Shown here piece after piece: positions 42,439-54,263 of a DNA stretch of 64,000 nucleotides (position 1 is the stretch's first letter; each line of letters opens with the position of its first letter). This stretch comes from Stropharia rugosoannulata (Eukaryota; Basidiomycota; Agaricomycetes; Agaricales; Strophariaceae). The notes below the pieces were generated by a model. The model did not search any database. It was not told where the DNA came from and worked only from the letters and a program-made list of their open reading frames with translations. Where the stretch lies: contig JANCIK010000010.1 in the NCBI GenBank assembly GCA_028532985.1, positions 2,418,001-2,482,000 of the forward strand. The letters run 5' to 3'. A program made the position numbers and the translations under genes.

Positions 42439-43628
42439 TGACAGGGCTGCTTTTTGGCTACGGGTGTAAACAGTCTGAAGTCCCATTGGTGGGACAGCTG
42501 CGCGCGGGAAAACACAGAGGGACTAGAGTGGAGCCTGACTCATAGTCTATAGCTATCAGCGCGCTTTATGACTATAAGCGCCTGTGCGCACCGTATTGCG
42601 AGAGAGATCGGTCAGCAAGCTGCACAGCCTAAAGTGCATAGTCTGGTCATCCGTGCGAGCGATCGGAGAGGTGTAGAACGGTTAAGCACCAGCGAAGTGC
42701 GGTGTGAGTACAGCTGAGCGAGTACCAAGGGCGGTGTGAAGGGCTGTGCACGCATCTCATGTGCGCACATTGCAAAGGCAGAATTTGCCTAAGTCCACAC
42801 ATCATGTGACCGTGGCGGTGTGCATCAAAAGACGCACAAAAGCCCGAGGGAACAAACAACATGCGCGCAGCGAATGCCAAGGGATCAGGACACTCGAAGG
42901 GAAGCCCGGATGCGATGCACGGACCTTTGGCCGTGCATTGCTAGTATTTACTTTACCTTATTATTAGTACACATGCATGCATCGCATATAAACCTGTATC
43001 CTTGTCTATAGTAATTAAGCAATTGTCTACCCACTAGATCTGTGTACTGGGTTCTGTCCCAGGCCGTCAGCGGGCTGTGTTTAGCTTTTGTTAGGGTTTT
43101 AACTGTGAAGTGTTTTGTGAATCATAGGAGTTTTGGATAGCTTCTGGCCACCGGGTCATTTGGAGAGCTCAGTGAGGAGTCAGTACAACCGTGTACAGAA
43201 ACTCGCACTGTAGTGTTTAGACTGTGAGACTGCACTGCCGGGTGAAAGACTTTGGAGAGTCTGCGCATCGCATGAGGTCACCGGACCCGGAAGTGCACGC
43301 AGCGAAGCCGTTTGCTAAAAACAACTTATTTCATTTTATCATTTTGCCTAGCACATGCCACTAGCAACCAGGCTCTATCTGAGATTTACTAGAATTAAAC
43401 CCCTCCTTACAAACAAACTTGCAGGCACTACTTGTTGTTACAAAGACTAGAGGACACGAGGTGTGCGCATCACATGCCCAGAACGGGAACCAGAGCAGAG
43501 CATAGATTACACTAGCCATTTAGTTGAGGGTGTTTGCTCGATCTAAGGGATAGGATCTCGCTCTGCTGGGTGTGTGTGTGTGTTGTGTTTTTCGTGATTT
43601 CGAGTCTAGCTACACAGTAGACCTCTCA
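42439..43628 (+). repeat. LTR B1 (1190 bp)
   Basis: TGACAGGGCTGC ... GACCTCTCA. It is homologous to 57874-59039 and to the solo LTR at 8219-9433, and shares its downstream half with the A LTRs. It has one CAGCGG word only. Confidence 0.92.
42985..42992 (+). promoter_or_regulatory. LTR B1 TATA box
   Basis: CATATAAA, aligned with TATATAAA of LTR A. Confidence 0.55.
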
Positions 43629-43630
43629 TC

Positions 43631-43648
43631 TGGAGCCCACTGCGAGGG
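43631..43648 (+). other. Primer-binding site of element B
   Basis: TGGAGCCCACTGCGAGGG, two bases after the LTR, one change from element A. Confidence 0.6.
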
Positions 43649-43809
43649 GAAGGTTCAGAAATCTCATTTAGTGTTTCAGGAACTACAGCTTGCGCCTATT
43701 ACAATAAATTACAAAAATTTCAAATAAAACGGGGACGAGTAATAAGCGAGGCAAATTTCCTGCGCCTTCATCGCTCGCCAAGCCAGAAGAAGCCAGACCA
43801 TCCTTTGGA

Positions 43810-45765
43810 ATGGTGCCTTCATGCGAGAGAACCACGAGGAGCAAGAAAGACGCTGAGCTGGTAGAACCGTTGGTAATTACACCGATGAGAGATAGAAAAG
43901 CAAAGAGAAGAGCAAGGGAGGAAGCGCAGTTGCAGATCGAGACTCAGGGATTAGCGCAGCGCATCCCAGGTGCGCTCACCGAAAGCAACTCGGAATTAAG
44001 AGTAGGGGCTAGTGGATTTTGGGGACCACCATCTGGCATTGAATCAGAAGACCAATTAGTGGATGGTGATATTACACTTGAAACTGCACCATTCGGTACT
44101 TCAGATAGCCAAGCTACCCAAGACACCCCTCCTCCATTCTCGGAAGTATTTGGAACTGCTAAGACATCCGCACAGCGCACAGCAGAAAATAGCGAAAGTG
44201 AAGCAGAGCGTGTAGCGAGAGATATATTTGAAGGAGACTTGTCAGATCTCTCAGAAAGCAAATGAAATACACCCCCACGAGAATCAGAAACTATGCCTAA
44301 GGACATGTCCATGCCAGTATGCGGTGCGCGCAGCGCGCCGAGCTTCGATCCTGCTGCAGAGCGCGATGAGCTGCCGCGGTACTTCGAGGATCTGGAGGAT
44401 TGGTTTAAGTGTGCGGAGGTGACGGAGGACAATGAGAAGAGAGGATATGTAATCAAATATGTACCCATGCAGACGGCGGAGGAGTGGAAGAATTTACCAG
44501 GTTATGATACCAAGGGGTATGCGGAGCTCAAGAAAATGATTCTCAACAAGTACCCGGAGGTGATCAGCATTCAGACAGGGTCCATTGCACGGCTCAAGAA
44601 GCTCTGCAAGGAGAATCAGCGCATCTCGGAGGAAGACCTCCAGGTGTTGCTGGACTTCAAGCGCGCGTTCTTGGCCGAGGCTGCTAAGCTCACAAAGGCG
44701 CCTACCTTGCTCGCGAATCATACCTTGGTGACTTACTTCACTAATAGTCTCACTGCGGGGTTCAGGGATCGATTGTTTAATAAACTGGACATTGATTACA
44801 CGACACATGCATCGTTCGACAAGTTCTTGACTGAGCGCAATATACAGTTCACTGCACCTACTGGGGTGACGGTAGAAGCATGCACCGAGGACATGTACCC
44901 TCTCAAACAAGTAGCCGAGATGGCGGAACAAATGGCCTGCACCAAGAACCCAAGCACTACGCTGAGCCTAGGGCACGAGAGCACTGATGGACTTATGCCA
45001 GTGCCCACCATCAAGACTGAGGCCACGGATGTTGGTTCGCTGCACGGAGAGATTGAGGACCTGAAAGGGTTCGTCGCCTCCTTCAAGGATACCTTATTGT
45101 TAGTAGAGAAGACGGTGGCAAAGTCAAAGGAGTTGAGTAAGAAAGAGTTGGAGGACATTATCTGCAATGTCATGGCTGCGTGCGCTGCACCAATGTCGGT
45201 GCCTGTGCAACCAGTAGCCCCCATGATGCCCATGAGCGCACCGAGTTTTGGTGGACTGCCACCTAGGCCCTTCCAATACCAACAATGCCCGGAGCCTCGC
45301 TGCTTCTACTGCAAGCAGACAGGACATGTGGTTGCTGAGTGCATTGTAAGGCAGCAAGACTTGTCAGCAGGGAGGATTGTCATCACGGAGGCGGGGCGCT
45401 TACAGCTACCCGATGGGTCATCAATACCTTGGGACCCTTCGCGTGCGATCAAAGAGTGCATCGACGAATGGCATAAGAAGAACAGGCAGCCCACGCAGCA
45501 AGCATATATGGCACCCATCCATCCCTCGTACATGAGTATGCCTCCTAGCATGGTATACTCACAGATGTACCAACCGGCCAGTTCCTTGGATGAGACCTAT
45601 GAGGAGCAGATACGCGCACTTCAGCAAGAGCTGGAGAGTAAGAAGGCGTTCCTGAAGGAGCGTGCATCGGCGAAGACGCCTGAGGAGGTGATAGAGGAAC
45701 AGTGTCAGTTAATAGCAACTATGAAAGCCGAACATGACGCTGCGCTCAGTCAGGGTTTCGATTGA
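43810..45765 (+). pseudogene. gag of element B, one nonsense codon
   Basis: ATG at 43810 starts MVPSCERTTRSKK. A TGA at 44263-44265 replaces the CAC/CGA seen around this place in A. The rest (44293-45765) is open for 490 aa, with the capsid region, CCHC knuckle CFYCKQTGHVVAEC (about 45304-45345) and the charged tail. The region that is frameshifted in A (DWFKCAEVTEDNEKRG) is intact here, so the two copies complement each other as guides to the original gene layout. The -1 slippery heptamer lies at 45753-45759. Confidence 0.85.
45753..45759 (+). promoter_or_regulatory. -1 frameshift heptamer, element B
   Basis: G GGT TTC followed by GAT TGA, identical to element A. Confidence 0.65.
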
Positions 45766-47018
45766 GTCTGATGAAGGGAAACATGGGCAGAGTTATGTGT
45801 AGTGGCTCTGATAAACCCAAGAACCCGGAGGGTGCAAATAAGAAGTTACCAATCAGAAATATACCCAGAGCATCAGTTGAGGACGCAAGTGATGATGAGG
45901 AAGATGAGTGGCAAGAAGTAGTGGAGGAGCAAGGTGCGCGCAGTGCACCAGTAAAGAAGAAAGTAGTGTTTGAGGTTCCTGCAAAGGCTGGGCCTAGTGC
46001 ACGACCAGCAGCAGTGCCATATGTAATGGTACCTCCGCTGCACGTACCGGAGAAAATAAAACCTAAGGTTAGGGAAGAACCCATACCTGTAGTAGAGAAG
46101 AGGAAACTAGCCTATAAGCTGCGTGCACCTATTGAAGATGAAGCGCAGGCTGATGCAGTCCTCAAGCACTTAGAAAATCAGAAAATTGAGATCATGCAGG
46201 GCCAGTTGTTGGGAATCTCGACTGCAGGTTTCAGAAGAAAGTTCGTTGAGTGCATAGTACCAAGAAAGGTACCATTGGATCTGAACACGATGCACGTACT
46301 ACAATTAGACTACAATGAAGAAGAGTGCAAAGTAGATGAGGCTATCGCGCAGTTAGCAGAAGAAGAAGAGGAAGAGGAGTTCATGCAGATGGATGAGCTA
46401 CCAGTGGCCACTTTCCTTACTTGCTCAGATGAGCACAGCGGACTGCAACCGGGGACCATCATCATGGAAGACCCGTACGAGCAGTACGTCTCGACTCTGC
46501 AGCCAGGCGAAAAGCCTAAGGGACTTATTGTGGCGCGCGAATCGCACCATCTAAAGGCGGTATTTCCGCTCATCAACGGCAAGGGACACGCGGAGACGTT
46601 TCTCGACAGTGGGTCGCAGATTGTGTCAATGGCACAGGATACCGCTGAGCGCTTAGGACTTAGTTGGGACCCGGACTTCACTATACGGATGCAGAGCGCG
46701 AATAAGCAGGCGTGCAACGTACCGTTTGTGTTTAATGGACTGACAGTGTATTTACAAGTGCATGTCATCAGCGCAGCGGCATACGAGGTGCTCTTGGGCC
46801 GGCCGTTCGAGATCCTCACGGAGAGCAATGTGAAGACACGCGGCGATGGGACAGTTGAGCTTACGCTCACCGACCCCAACACACAGCGCAAATTGGTTGT
46901 ACCCACTTATAACCGAGGGTGTGGTCCCAAGATAGTGCAGCGCAAACCTAAGTTGCAGGACCCTGGCACAACGGAAAACCCTAACGCAGATCAGGATTTT
47001 CAATCCTCGATGATTTGA
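45762..47018 (+). CDS. Aspartic protease ORF of element B
   Basis: This is an uninterrupted frame of about 418 aa in the -1 phase relative to gag, probably expressed by frameshifting rather than from its own start. An acidic linker with NPEGANKKLPIRN and a Glu-rich EEEEEEFMQMDELP stretch precedes the catalytic FLDSGSQIVSM, followed by VLLGRPFEILTESNVKTRG. It ends DQDFQSSMI. About six codons present in A (KQVESTKGLA) are shortened here. The stop overlaps the pol ATG. Confidence 0.85.
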   Translation: MSLMKGNMGRVMCSGSDKPKNPEGANKKLPIRNIPRASVEDASDDEEDEWQEVVEEQGARSAPVKKKVVFEVPAKAGPSARPAAVPYVMVPPLHVPEKIKPKVREEPIPVVEKRKLAYKLRAPIEDEAQADAVLKHLENQKIEIMQGQLLGISTAGFRRKFVECIVPRKVPLDLNTMHVLQLDYNEEECKVDEAIAQLAEEEEEEEFMQMDELPVATFLTCSDEHSGLQPGTIIMEDPYEQYVSTLQPGEKPKGLIVARESHHLKAVFPLINGKGHAETFLDSGSQIVSMAQDTAERLGLSWDPDFTIRMQSANKQACNVPFVFNGLTVYLQVHVISAAAYEVLLGRPFEILTESNVKTRGDGTVELTLTDPNTQRKLVVPTYNRGCGPKIVQRKPKLQDPGTTENPNADQDFQSSMI

Positions 47019-50000
47019 TGTGTCAAGGAGAGGTTGCGTTGATGTTTGACAGAGATGATCGCACGGGGAAAATCGAGATAGCGGGGTACGCGCTACCAAA
47101 GAATAAGAAGCGGTTTGGGAGCGCTGAGCTCAGGGATGTATACATGGCTCAAGCAGTACATGAAGCTAAGATGGAGGATAATGAAAAAGAAAGAATATAC
47201 AAGTATTTTCAGCAGCGCGAATGGCGCAAGGAAGAAGTAGTCAAAGGAGAGCCTAGAGGGCAGTTCCATGCATCGCACGAGGAACAGGTCCCTAGTAAAA
47301 GACAAGGAGTAACACGTAAGCGCCTGACTGGCAAGAATGCCACAACCGTGACAGTGCTCGCAGGAAAGAAGTATAAGCCAGTGGCTGAGAAAGTCAGGCC
47401 CGTTTACCAAGATTTACCAGAGAAGTTTAGAATAGTGAGGGAGATTAAAGGGGACCCACTGAAGGACATGCCACAATTGTCACCACATCCGCCAGACTTC
47501 GTACCTACAGGTCGGTACACCGCTGAGTGCATGGAAGGGATTGACAAAGCGCATGAAGGGGATTTCCTGTGGTCCGAGGAGCGCAAGTTGGTGCATCAAG
47601 TTTTCATGCAGCAGAATGAGGTGTTCGCGTGGGATGACACAGAGAAGGGTAGATTCCATACGGACTTCTTCCCTCCAGTAGACATTCCCACTGTAGAGCA
47701 CATGCCTTGGGTATTGAAGAACATTCCGATACCACCTGGGATGTATGAGCGCGTATGTGAATTCATCGCCACCAAGATTCACGCAGGCACGTATGAGCCC
47801 TCGAGCTCATTGTACCGGTCACGCTGGTTCACAGTAACTAAGAAAGACGGGGTCTCGTTCAGGATCGTGCACAGTTTGGAGCCATTGAACGCAGTAACCA
47901 TTGCACATTCAGGGCTACCTCCGGCCGTGGAGAGTCTAGCGGAACACTTTGCGGGGCGCGCATGTGGTGGCATCCTGGACTTGTATGTTGGGTACGATGA
48001 GCGGCTGTTAGCTGAGTCCTCTAGAGACCTGACTACATTCCAGACACCGTTCGGTGCGCTGCGCTTAGTAACCCTACCTATGGGATGGACGAACTCTGTG
48101 CCCATCTTTCATGAGGATGTTGCATATATATTATGCGATGAAATACCTGAAGTTACAGAGCCCTATATAGACGATGTACCTATTAGGGGACCTAAAACAT
48201 GCTATGAGTTAGAAGGAGGAGGATACGAGACAATACCAGAGAATAAGGGAATAAGGAGATTTGTATGGGAGCACATGTTGAATGTCAACAGAATCGTGCA
48301 GTGCATGAAGTATTCGGGAGGAACATTTAGTGGAAAGAAGTCCATACTGTGCGCGGCTGAGATAGTAGTGGTGGGGCACTTGTGCACATACAAAGGGCGA
48401 AAGCCAGCACCTGATAAAGTGCATGTGATCCTCAATTGGGGGCCATGCAAGAACATCAGTGATGTGTGCGCATTCATGGGTACAATGGGTCTGCTCCGTA
48501 TTTACATCTCAGACTATGCGAAGCACACAGAGCACATACAGCGGCTATTGCATGGGAAAGAGCCCTTTGAGTGGGGGCCCGCTCAGCAAGCTAGCATGGA
48601 TTCACTGAAAGACAGTGCGTGCAACGCACATTGCGTGAAACCACTGGACTACACACTACCGGGGCCGATTACTTTGGCTGTAGACACATCCTGGCGAGCA
48701 GTAGGGTTCTATATTTATCAGCAGGACCCACAAGATTCGAAGAAGAGGGTATATGCGCGCTTCAGATCAATACTGTTAACGGAACACGAGCAGCGCTTCT
48801 CACAGCCCAAACAGGAGTTGTATGGACTCTTACGTGCGCTACAAGCCTGTTATTATTGGCTCATCAGTGCGCGCAAGCTGGTGGTGGAAACAGATGCCAA
48901 ATACCTGAAGGGCATGTTGGATAATCCGGGCATGGGCCCTAATGCGACTATTAATCGCTGGATAGATAAAATACTTATGTATCACTTCCAGTTGAAACAT
49001 GTTGCAGGCAAAACCTTTGCTGCAGATGGTTTATCGCATAGGGAAGGGCAACCTAGAGATGAGGCATATGCGCACTCCGAAGAAGATGATGATCAGGCAG
49101 TGGGACCGCTCGAATATGAGAAAGTCTATGAAGATGACCCAGATCCCCTGGACTTTGAGGAATTCAAGGAACAGATCGATGATCGCGGAGGGTATCTATA
49201 TACAGGACTCCTCAACGAGTTGTTTGAAGGTCCCCCTGCGCGCAAGTTACCAGAAGCGCGCTCTATAGGCTGTTTCCAGCAGGAGCTCGAGCATGCACAG
49301 AAAGAGACGGAAGCGGAAAAGCGGGCCATGCGGGAATTCATACAGAAAGAAAGTGTGCCGCTCGCACAGCGCGAGTACTTAGAGAAATTCATACTGGCGC
49401 ATGCGATACCCGACTCCAGAATAGAGGATCTGGAGGATGAAGAGTACGATGAGCGCAACAGGACGTCTGCAGGGAAAGACATGGACGAGAAATTGCCGAT
49501 GATATGCTACTGGTTGCAGAATCCATAGCAGAAGCGACTTGGCTGGTGAAACTACCAGATCGCGTACTGACTACGGAGGAGTTAGTAGGGTATCGTGCGC
49601 GTGCACTAGCCAAACATCACGACACAGTAGAGGAGATGCGCGCACGAGTATCAAAGACGAAAAGAGATGCGATCAGGGCATTTGAAAAGAAGCACTCAGC
49701 TAAAATCCGTGACTATGTGTTTAAGCCAGGAGATGTAGTGCTAATGAGGAACTCGGGCATAGAATCCAGTCTGAACCATAAGATGCTTGCATGATGGAAC
49801 GGGCCTTACATTGTTATTGCACGAAAAGACGGTGGAGCATACTTAGTGGCAGAGATGGATGGCTCTGTGTTGAAGAATAAGGTGGCGGTGTTTCGCCTCA
49901 TTCCCTACTTTGCACGAAGGCAGCTGTGCTTACCGGACGGCTTGGATGATATAATTGATCAGACCAAGGAGAACCTCGCTAAAATGTTAGAGGCACCGGA

Positions 50001-50124
50001 TTATGAACCAGCTATTCCCAAAGATTATATCTTTGACAAGCCTGGTGTATCCTCGGGTAGTGGTGCGCTTACAGTGGAAGAAGATGAAGAAGATGAGGAT
50101 GACTGGGGCGAAGAAGACACTTAG
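47018..50124 (+). pseudogene. pol of element B: RT and RNase H kept, integrase core deleted
   Basis: ATG at 47018 overlaps the protease stop (TGATG). RT is intact, with PYIDDVPIRG, the place where the solo LTR sits in A. RNase H is intact (AVDTSWRAVG; VETDAKYLKG). After WLQNP the frame hits TAG at 49526-49528 and joins sequence equal to A 11605 onward, an internal deletion of about 0.85 kb that removes the zinc finger and the D-D-E core. The C-terminal GPF/Y region (49531-50124) remains, with one TGA at 49793 where A has CGC. The element cannot make its own integrase. Confidence 0.88.
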
Positions 50125-50151
50125 ATGGGCGAGCACTGTAGGAAGAAAAGT

Positions 50152-50177
50152 GACCACAATATAATATATTGGGTAAA
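50152..50177. promoter_or_regulatory. Conserved convergent intergenic element, B copy
   Basis: Counterpart of 12224-12249. GACCACAATA and TATATTGGGTAAA are shared, and it lies between the pol stop and the aORF4 stop. Confidence 0.5.
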
Positions 50178-51336
50178 GAAGACGGGGAATACAAAGAGAG
50201 CTAGCTACAGACGCCCCTTTAAGGCATGCAGCGCACATTGAGCCAGGCTATCTACTGGGCCGGTTTGTCCTCGGTGGCAGTAATGCCAGTAACGTCGAGG
50301 CTGCGCTGCAAGATGACAAGCTGCTCGACGAGGAGCGCACGGTGTTTGAGGATGAAATCGACCTTGTGGAGATCGCAAATGATCTCTGCTTGTAAATCAC
50401 CAATGAGGCGGCGCATCACCAACTCGGAAGGGTTACCCGTATTAAGGGGTTCCTTAAGGAGGTTAGCAGTGGCATCAAGACAAGCATTGACCTTGTCATT
50501 GTCCAAAACGAGAGAAGTGCCTGAGGAAGAAGGGTTAGAAGAGATTAGTAAGAGAGTGGTGCAGTGTGTGCACCTTGCATAATAAAAGGAGAGTCGGGGA
50601 ACGTAGGAACGCCCTCTGAGCCCAGCCTGGCTTTCTTAGGAGAGGCTTCACCTGCGGCGGCGTCACGGAATGAGCGACGAAGCTTGGTCTGACGATAAGT
50701 CATGCCTCGACCAAGGGGACAAGAGCGGTAACCAGGAGTGTCTCCGTGCTCGCGCTGATATTTCTATAAGAATCTAAGTGCGTGCAGCGGAGACAGGTCA
50801 AACACACACCTGTTTAGGAGTATCAGGAGGCGCAGTGCACTTCTTGTTAGGGCTCGGCTCGGGTGTATGCTGCCTGCTGGGAGGACCTCCCTCAGTCACG
50901 GCTTCAACTTTATCGTCCATCTTTTTGAGGAGCATGTAAAGTTGCATGTTAGTGATGTCTGGTAAAGAAGCGAAGGTTAGCCACACCTTGTCATCGTCAG
51001 AGTCAGGAGATGTAGTACCTCCAGGCGCGGAGGCGGTCTCAAGGTCCGCAGTTGCGGAATGCATAAGAACGCGAACATTGCGCTGCGTGCACCAAAAGGG
51101 ATTAAGTGTAGAAAGGGTTAGGAAAGGAAAGATGAGTGCACAGGTCCAGTAGGGGTATGGGTGTGCTGATGAGAAGCGGCAGCCTTGGCCTTGAGGACTT
51201 GTTCATGCAAGTTGATAAATGTGTTGGCGGCAGGGGAGAAGGAGTGAATGTGGTGGTCAGCCTCGAGCGACGTATATATGGCGCGAGTCTCATTCAGGAT
51301 CTCAACAGCTTCATTGTTGTTTATAACACGAGTGAT

Positions 51337-52435
51337 CATCAGGAAAACCACTTTTTGGAAAAGAGACTTTTTGAGACATCTATGTGTCTCTTGGGAAATT
51401 TAGTGTCTTTTTGAGACACCAATATGTCTTTTGGTGAATTTTATGTCTTTTTTATACTTTTAAAGGTCTCCTAGAGACTTTAGGGAAATATGTAATTCTT
51501 CCAATGTCTTTTTAGGTCTTTTTATGTCTTTTAAAGTCTTTCAATTTTTCTAAGTATTTAAATATATTGATGTAATTGTATATATCTTTTTATGTCTCTA
51601 AAAGATTGTAGAAATGTCTTATAAAGTGTATTAAAAAGCTACAAAAAGACTCAAAAAGACATTTAAAGACATAAAAACCTGGGAAAAAATTGACTTATGA
51701 ACAGCTATTGTTAATTATTACTTGTAATCTATATTGTAGGTCTTATATAAAATACATCTGAACATGACTAAATTCAATGACTTGTGATGTAATAAGTTAA
51801 TATAGTCTAGAGCATTACCATCATATTTAACCTGCAGCTAAACCATATACATAGGCACATGGTGTAGGGGAAAGTATGCTGGTTTTAAGTTATGCATGAA
51901 GCTGTTGGTTCAATTCCTGTCAAATGCAAATTATTTCCACAACATAAGTTCCTCTTCCCATTGTCCCCAAGTTAATGTGATGGTTTATTTGCCATTGTAT
52001 GTTTATGTAAGGTGTTGACTAATATAGTTACTTCATGACAAATCTTAAGTACATCTAGATATAACTAATTACTTACTTACAAATATGCTTACAAATACAA
52101 TCTATGTAGTACTGATTTGTCCTAGATGTAGTGATATAAAGTAATGTTTTTGATGTTTTATTAAGCAAAAATGTAACATTAAAAGACATTTAGAGACATC
52201 TAGAGACATTATGGACACATTAAAAAACATTTAGAGACATCTAGAGACATTATGGACACATAAAAAGACATTAAAGAGACTCCTAGAGACATAACAAAGT
52301 CTTTAAAAGTTTGATACCTGGAGACTTTGCTTTAAAAGTCTCCTAGAGACCCAGGTCTCCTGGGGTCTTTTTGAGTCTTTTTAAGTCTTTTTAAAAAATT
52401 AAAAGACTTTTTCTGAAAAAGTGTTTTTCCTGATG
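51337..52435 (+). mobile_element. MITE-like element, copy 2 (1099 bp, complete)
   Basis: The ends are inverted repeats: CATCAGGAAAACCACTTTTT and AAAAAGTGTTTTTCCTGATG. It is flanked by AT on both sides (51335-51336; 52436-52437). The uninterrupted site is seen in element A near 13410. The interior is AT-rich, with many AGACAT/GTCTCTAG words in both directions and a tRNA-like segment, and has no ORF. It is non-autonomous and its superfamily is unclear. Confidence 0.82.
51854..51927 (+). ncRNA. tRNA-like segment in MITE copy 2
   Basis: 74 nt with A-box-like TGGTGTAGGGGAAAGTATGC and B-box GGTTCAATTCC. It is conserved with copy 1 (33965-34039). The acceptor stem pairs at about 5 of 7 positions. 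Confidence 0.4.
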
Positions 52436-52662
52436 ATACCGCCGTGTGCGTCACGCCAGCAGTTCTGCAATTGTGCCAGACGAAGTCAGTAACATACCAC
52501 ACAGGAACCGTGCGATGCATGCACCAAATCGACAGCAAGTAGCTCCAGACTGCCGGTGTAATTCGCAGGAGTGGCAGAGGCCAACCCATGAATGTCCTGG
52601 ATCAGCGAGAGTTAATGCTTGACATTGGTAAAATTAAAGAGAGGAGCATGAGTAGTAGCCAT

Positions 52663-53192
52663 GGTAGTGGTTGAGAACAGTAGGAATAAAGTGCAATGCA
52701 CTTATACAGAGGCAGCAAGCATCTTATATAGTATTCGCTGGGCTGATCAGTGCTGCGCACAGCTGGTGACTGACCAAACAGCAGGCCCAAGGAGTTAAAG
52801 GAGGGACTTTACAAAAAGGTCCAGATGGGTCATAGCACAGGGCTATACCTGTCCAATGTTACATTCACGGAGATTGAGTGGGATGGAAGGGACCTGAATA
52901 CAAGAGCCCATATAGCAACGAGAAGAAGGGGGAAGATTGTGTGTGCATCGCAGCAAAAGAGTGCACGCATCAAGGGAGATGCAGGTCTTTCCCCGTTTGG
53001 CAAAATGATGTCCGCTTTGGGAATTGATGCCGAAAATGCATAACAATGTTACCCAACAGTCTTATTTCAAATACAGGGTCATGACACATGTACCAAGAAA
53101 TAGATGCTAGCTATGAGTATAGATAGTTATCAATGAAGAGACAGCAGAGTGTCAGTTCGGGAATTAAACATCCTAAGAAGTGATTGTCAGGG
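52663..53192. other. Intergenic region between aORF4 and aORF3 of B
   Basis: It holds the aORF4 promoter. A 72-codon plus-strand ORF at 52825 has no support from A. I see no gene. Confidence 0.35.
52721..52732 (-). promoter_or_regulatory. TATA box of aORF4 (B)
   Basis: ACTATATAAGAT on the minus strand, 59-70 bp before the aORF4 ATG. Confidence 0.5.
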
Positions 53193-53712
53193 TCAGCGCA
53201 GCGCACGAGGAGAAAGACCCACAGGAAAGAATTCCTCCTGATAAAAGACCTGGGCGGCATAGTGAAGTTGTTGGAAGTGTTCAGAGTGAGGGAGGATACT
53301 GTAGCGCTCAGCATCAGTAGTACCGCACAAGCACAGGACAAGCTCGCTATAGTGAAGCTGAGCGCACAAGTGCAAGATGCGGGGCGAGTGGCAGGTAGCT
53401 TTGGTCAGCGCCAAAGCCCGCTGCAAAGGATGTCAGAACGGTGCATGAGAACGGTAGCAAAGGGGGACATGCGCGCACCGCATGGTCTTGAACATGACGC
53501 ATCATGTCTAGGCAGATGGTCATGGGAAGCAGCAGTTCAGTCGCAGACTCAAGAACAAAGTGAAGTGTGCCTATGTAGATGCAGCAGACGCGCTCATGGT
53601 CATCAAGCAGAATATCAGCTAGCGCCCGCTTGGGTAGAGCAGCTAAGCGCAGAAAGGCAGGATCAGACCTCGTGTGCTGAAGGAGATTACTTTTGGTATT
53701 AAGGGAGGGCAT
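53193..53712 (-). CDS. aORF3 of element B, two exons, 153 aa
   Basis: Exon 1 is 53712-53479 (78 codons, same as A) and exon 2 is 53420-53193. The 58-nt intron starts GTGCGC and ends TTGCAG. The protein starts MPSLNTKSNLLQH. The conserved blocks LPKRALADIL, CCIYIGTLHFVLES, CAQLHYSELVLCLCG and LHYAAQVFYQEEFFPV match A. It has no stop in the spliced frame although gag, pol and aORF4 nearby are broken. An in-frame ATG upstream (53735) could add a few residues. The function is unknown. Confidence 0.7.
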
Positions 53713-53740
53713 GATGATGAAAGACAGGGTCATTGCTGGA

Positions 53741-53753
53741 CCATATATATTAC
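53741..53753 (-). promoter_or_regulatory. TATA box of aORF3 (B)
   Basis: GTAATATATATGG on the minus strand, 29-41 bp before the aORF3 ATG. Confidence 0.4.
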
Positions 53754-53782
53754 AAAACGATCCATCAGAAACGCGCACGGGC

Positions 53783-54263
53783 TCAATCGTAGCTAATATC
53801 ATCTACTACAAGGGCAGCGTCGGGATCTACGTCTAGAAGGGTGGTCCCTGTTGGTTCCGAGGGTGGGAGATTGTGAAAAGGCATGCCAAGATGGCTGTAC
53901 CGGTCAAGAATGTGAAGAGCGGTGTTGCTGAGCATGCGCACATCGAAATGATCATCGCTGAATCTGCACTGAGCGCGGCCTTTGTAAAACATGATTGTCA
54001 TGACTAAAGACAGGAATTGGCGATTGAAATCAATAAAGCGCAAAGGCAGTGTAATACGATCCTGGAGGAAAACATCAGCAGAGGAAGCGCTTGCATGAAC
54101 ATAAGGACTTTACCAGTGCGTGCACGAGGGACTGAGCAGACTGCAGAGGAAAGTGAAAAGGGCTGTTGTGGCAGTCCTCGGCGAGCTCCGCATGAATGGC
54201 GAGTTGCCTCAATAGCACGGTAAATTGGCGAGCAACAGCAGTGCGCTGATATCGGAGAGCCAT
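53783..54263 (-). CDS. aORF2 of element B, two exons, 142 aa
   Basis: Exon 1 is 54263-54114 (50 codons) and exon 2 is 54061-53783. The 52-nt intron starts GTAAAG and ends CTCCAG, in the same phase as A. It begins MALRYQRTAVARQFTVLLRQ. The block FSDDHFDVRMLSNTALHILD followed by RYSHLGMPFH is nearly the same as in A, and the acidic end ALVVDDISYD is conserved. The spliced frame is open. The family is unknown. Confidence 0.7.

Larger units (their letters stand above)
50252..52662 (-). pseudogene. aORF4 of element B, nonsense codon and MITE insertion
   Basis: Exons are 52662-52525, 52464-52438 joined across the MITE to 51336-51142, 51082-51019, 50958-50810, 50763-50574 and 50520-50252. With the MITE removed the lengths sum to 344 codons and the intron positions equal those in A. 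The first and last exons (138 and 269 nt) are exactly as long as in A. TAA replaces a Gln codon after NVKH in exon 1. The conserved C-terminus LNTGNPSELVMRRLIGDLQ is intact. The basic centre has SPNKKCTAPP and SPKKARLG. The function is unknown. This comparison establishes the gene model in both elements. Confidence 0.72.

Noticed and set aside
51854..51927. Functional tRNA gene
   Set aside because: Stems are mismatched and it sits inside a repeated MITE-like element, so it was kept only as a tRNA-like segment.
52825..53043. 72-aa plus-strand ORF as a fifth cargo gene
   Set aside because: No counterpart in element A and no recognisable motif.
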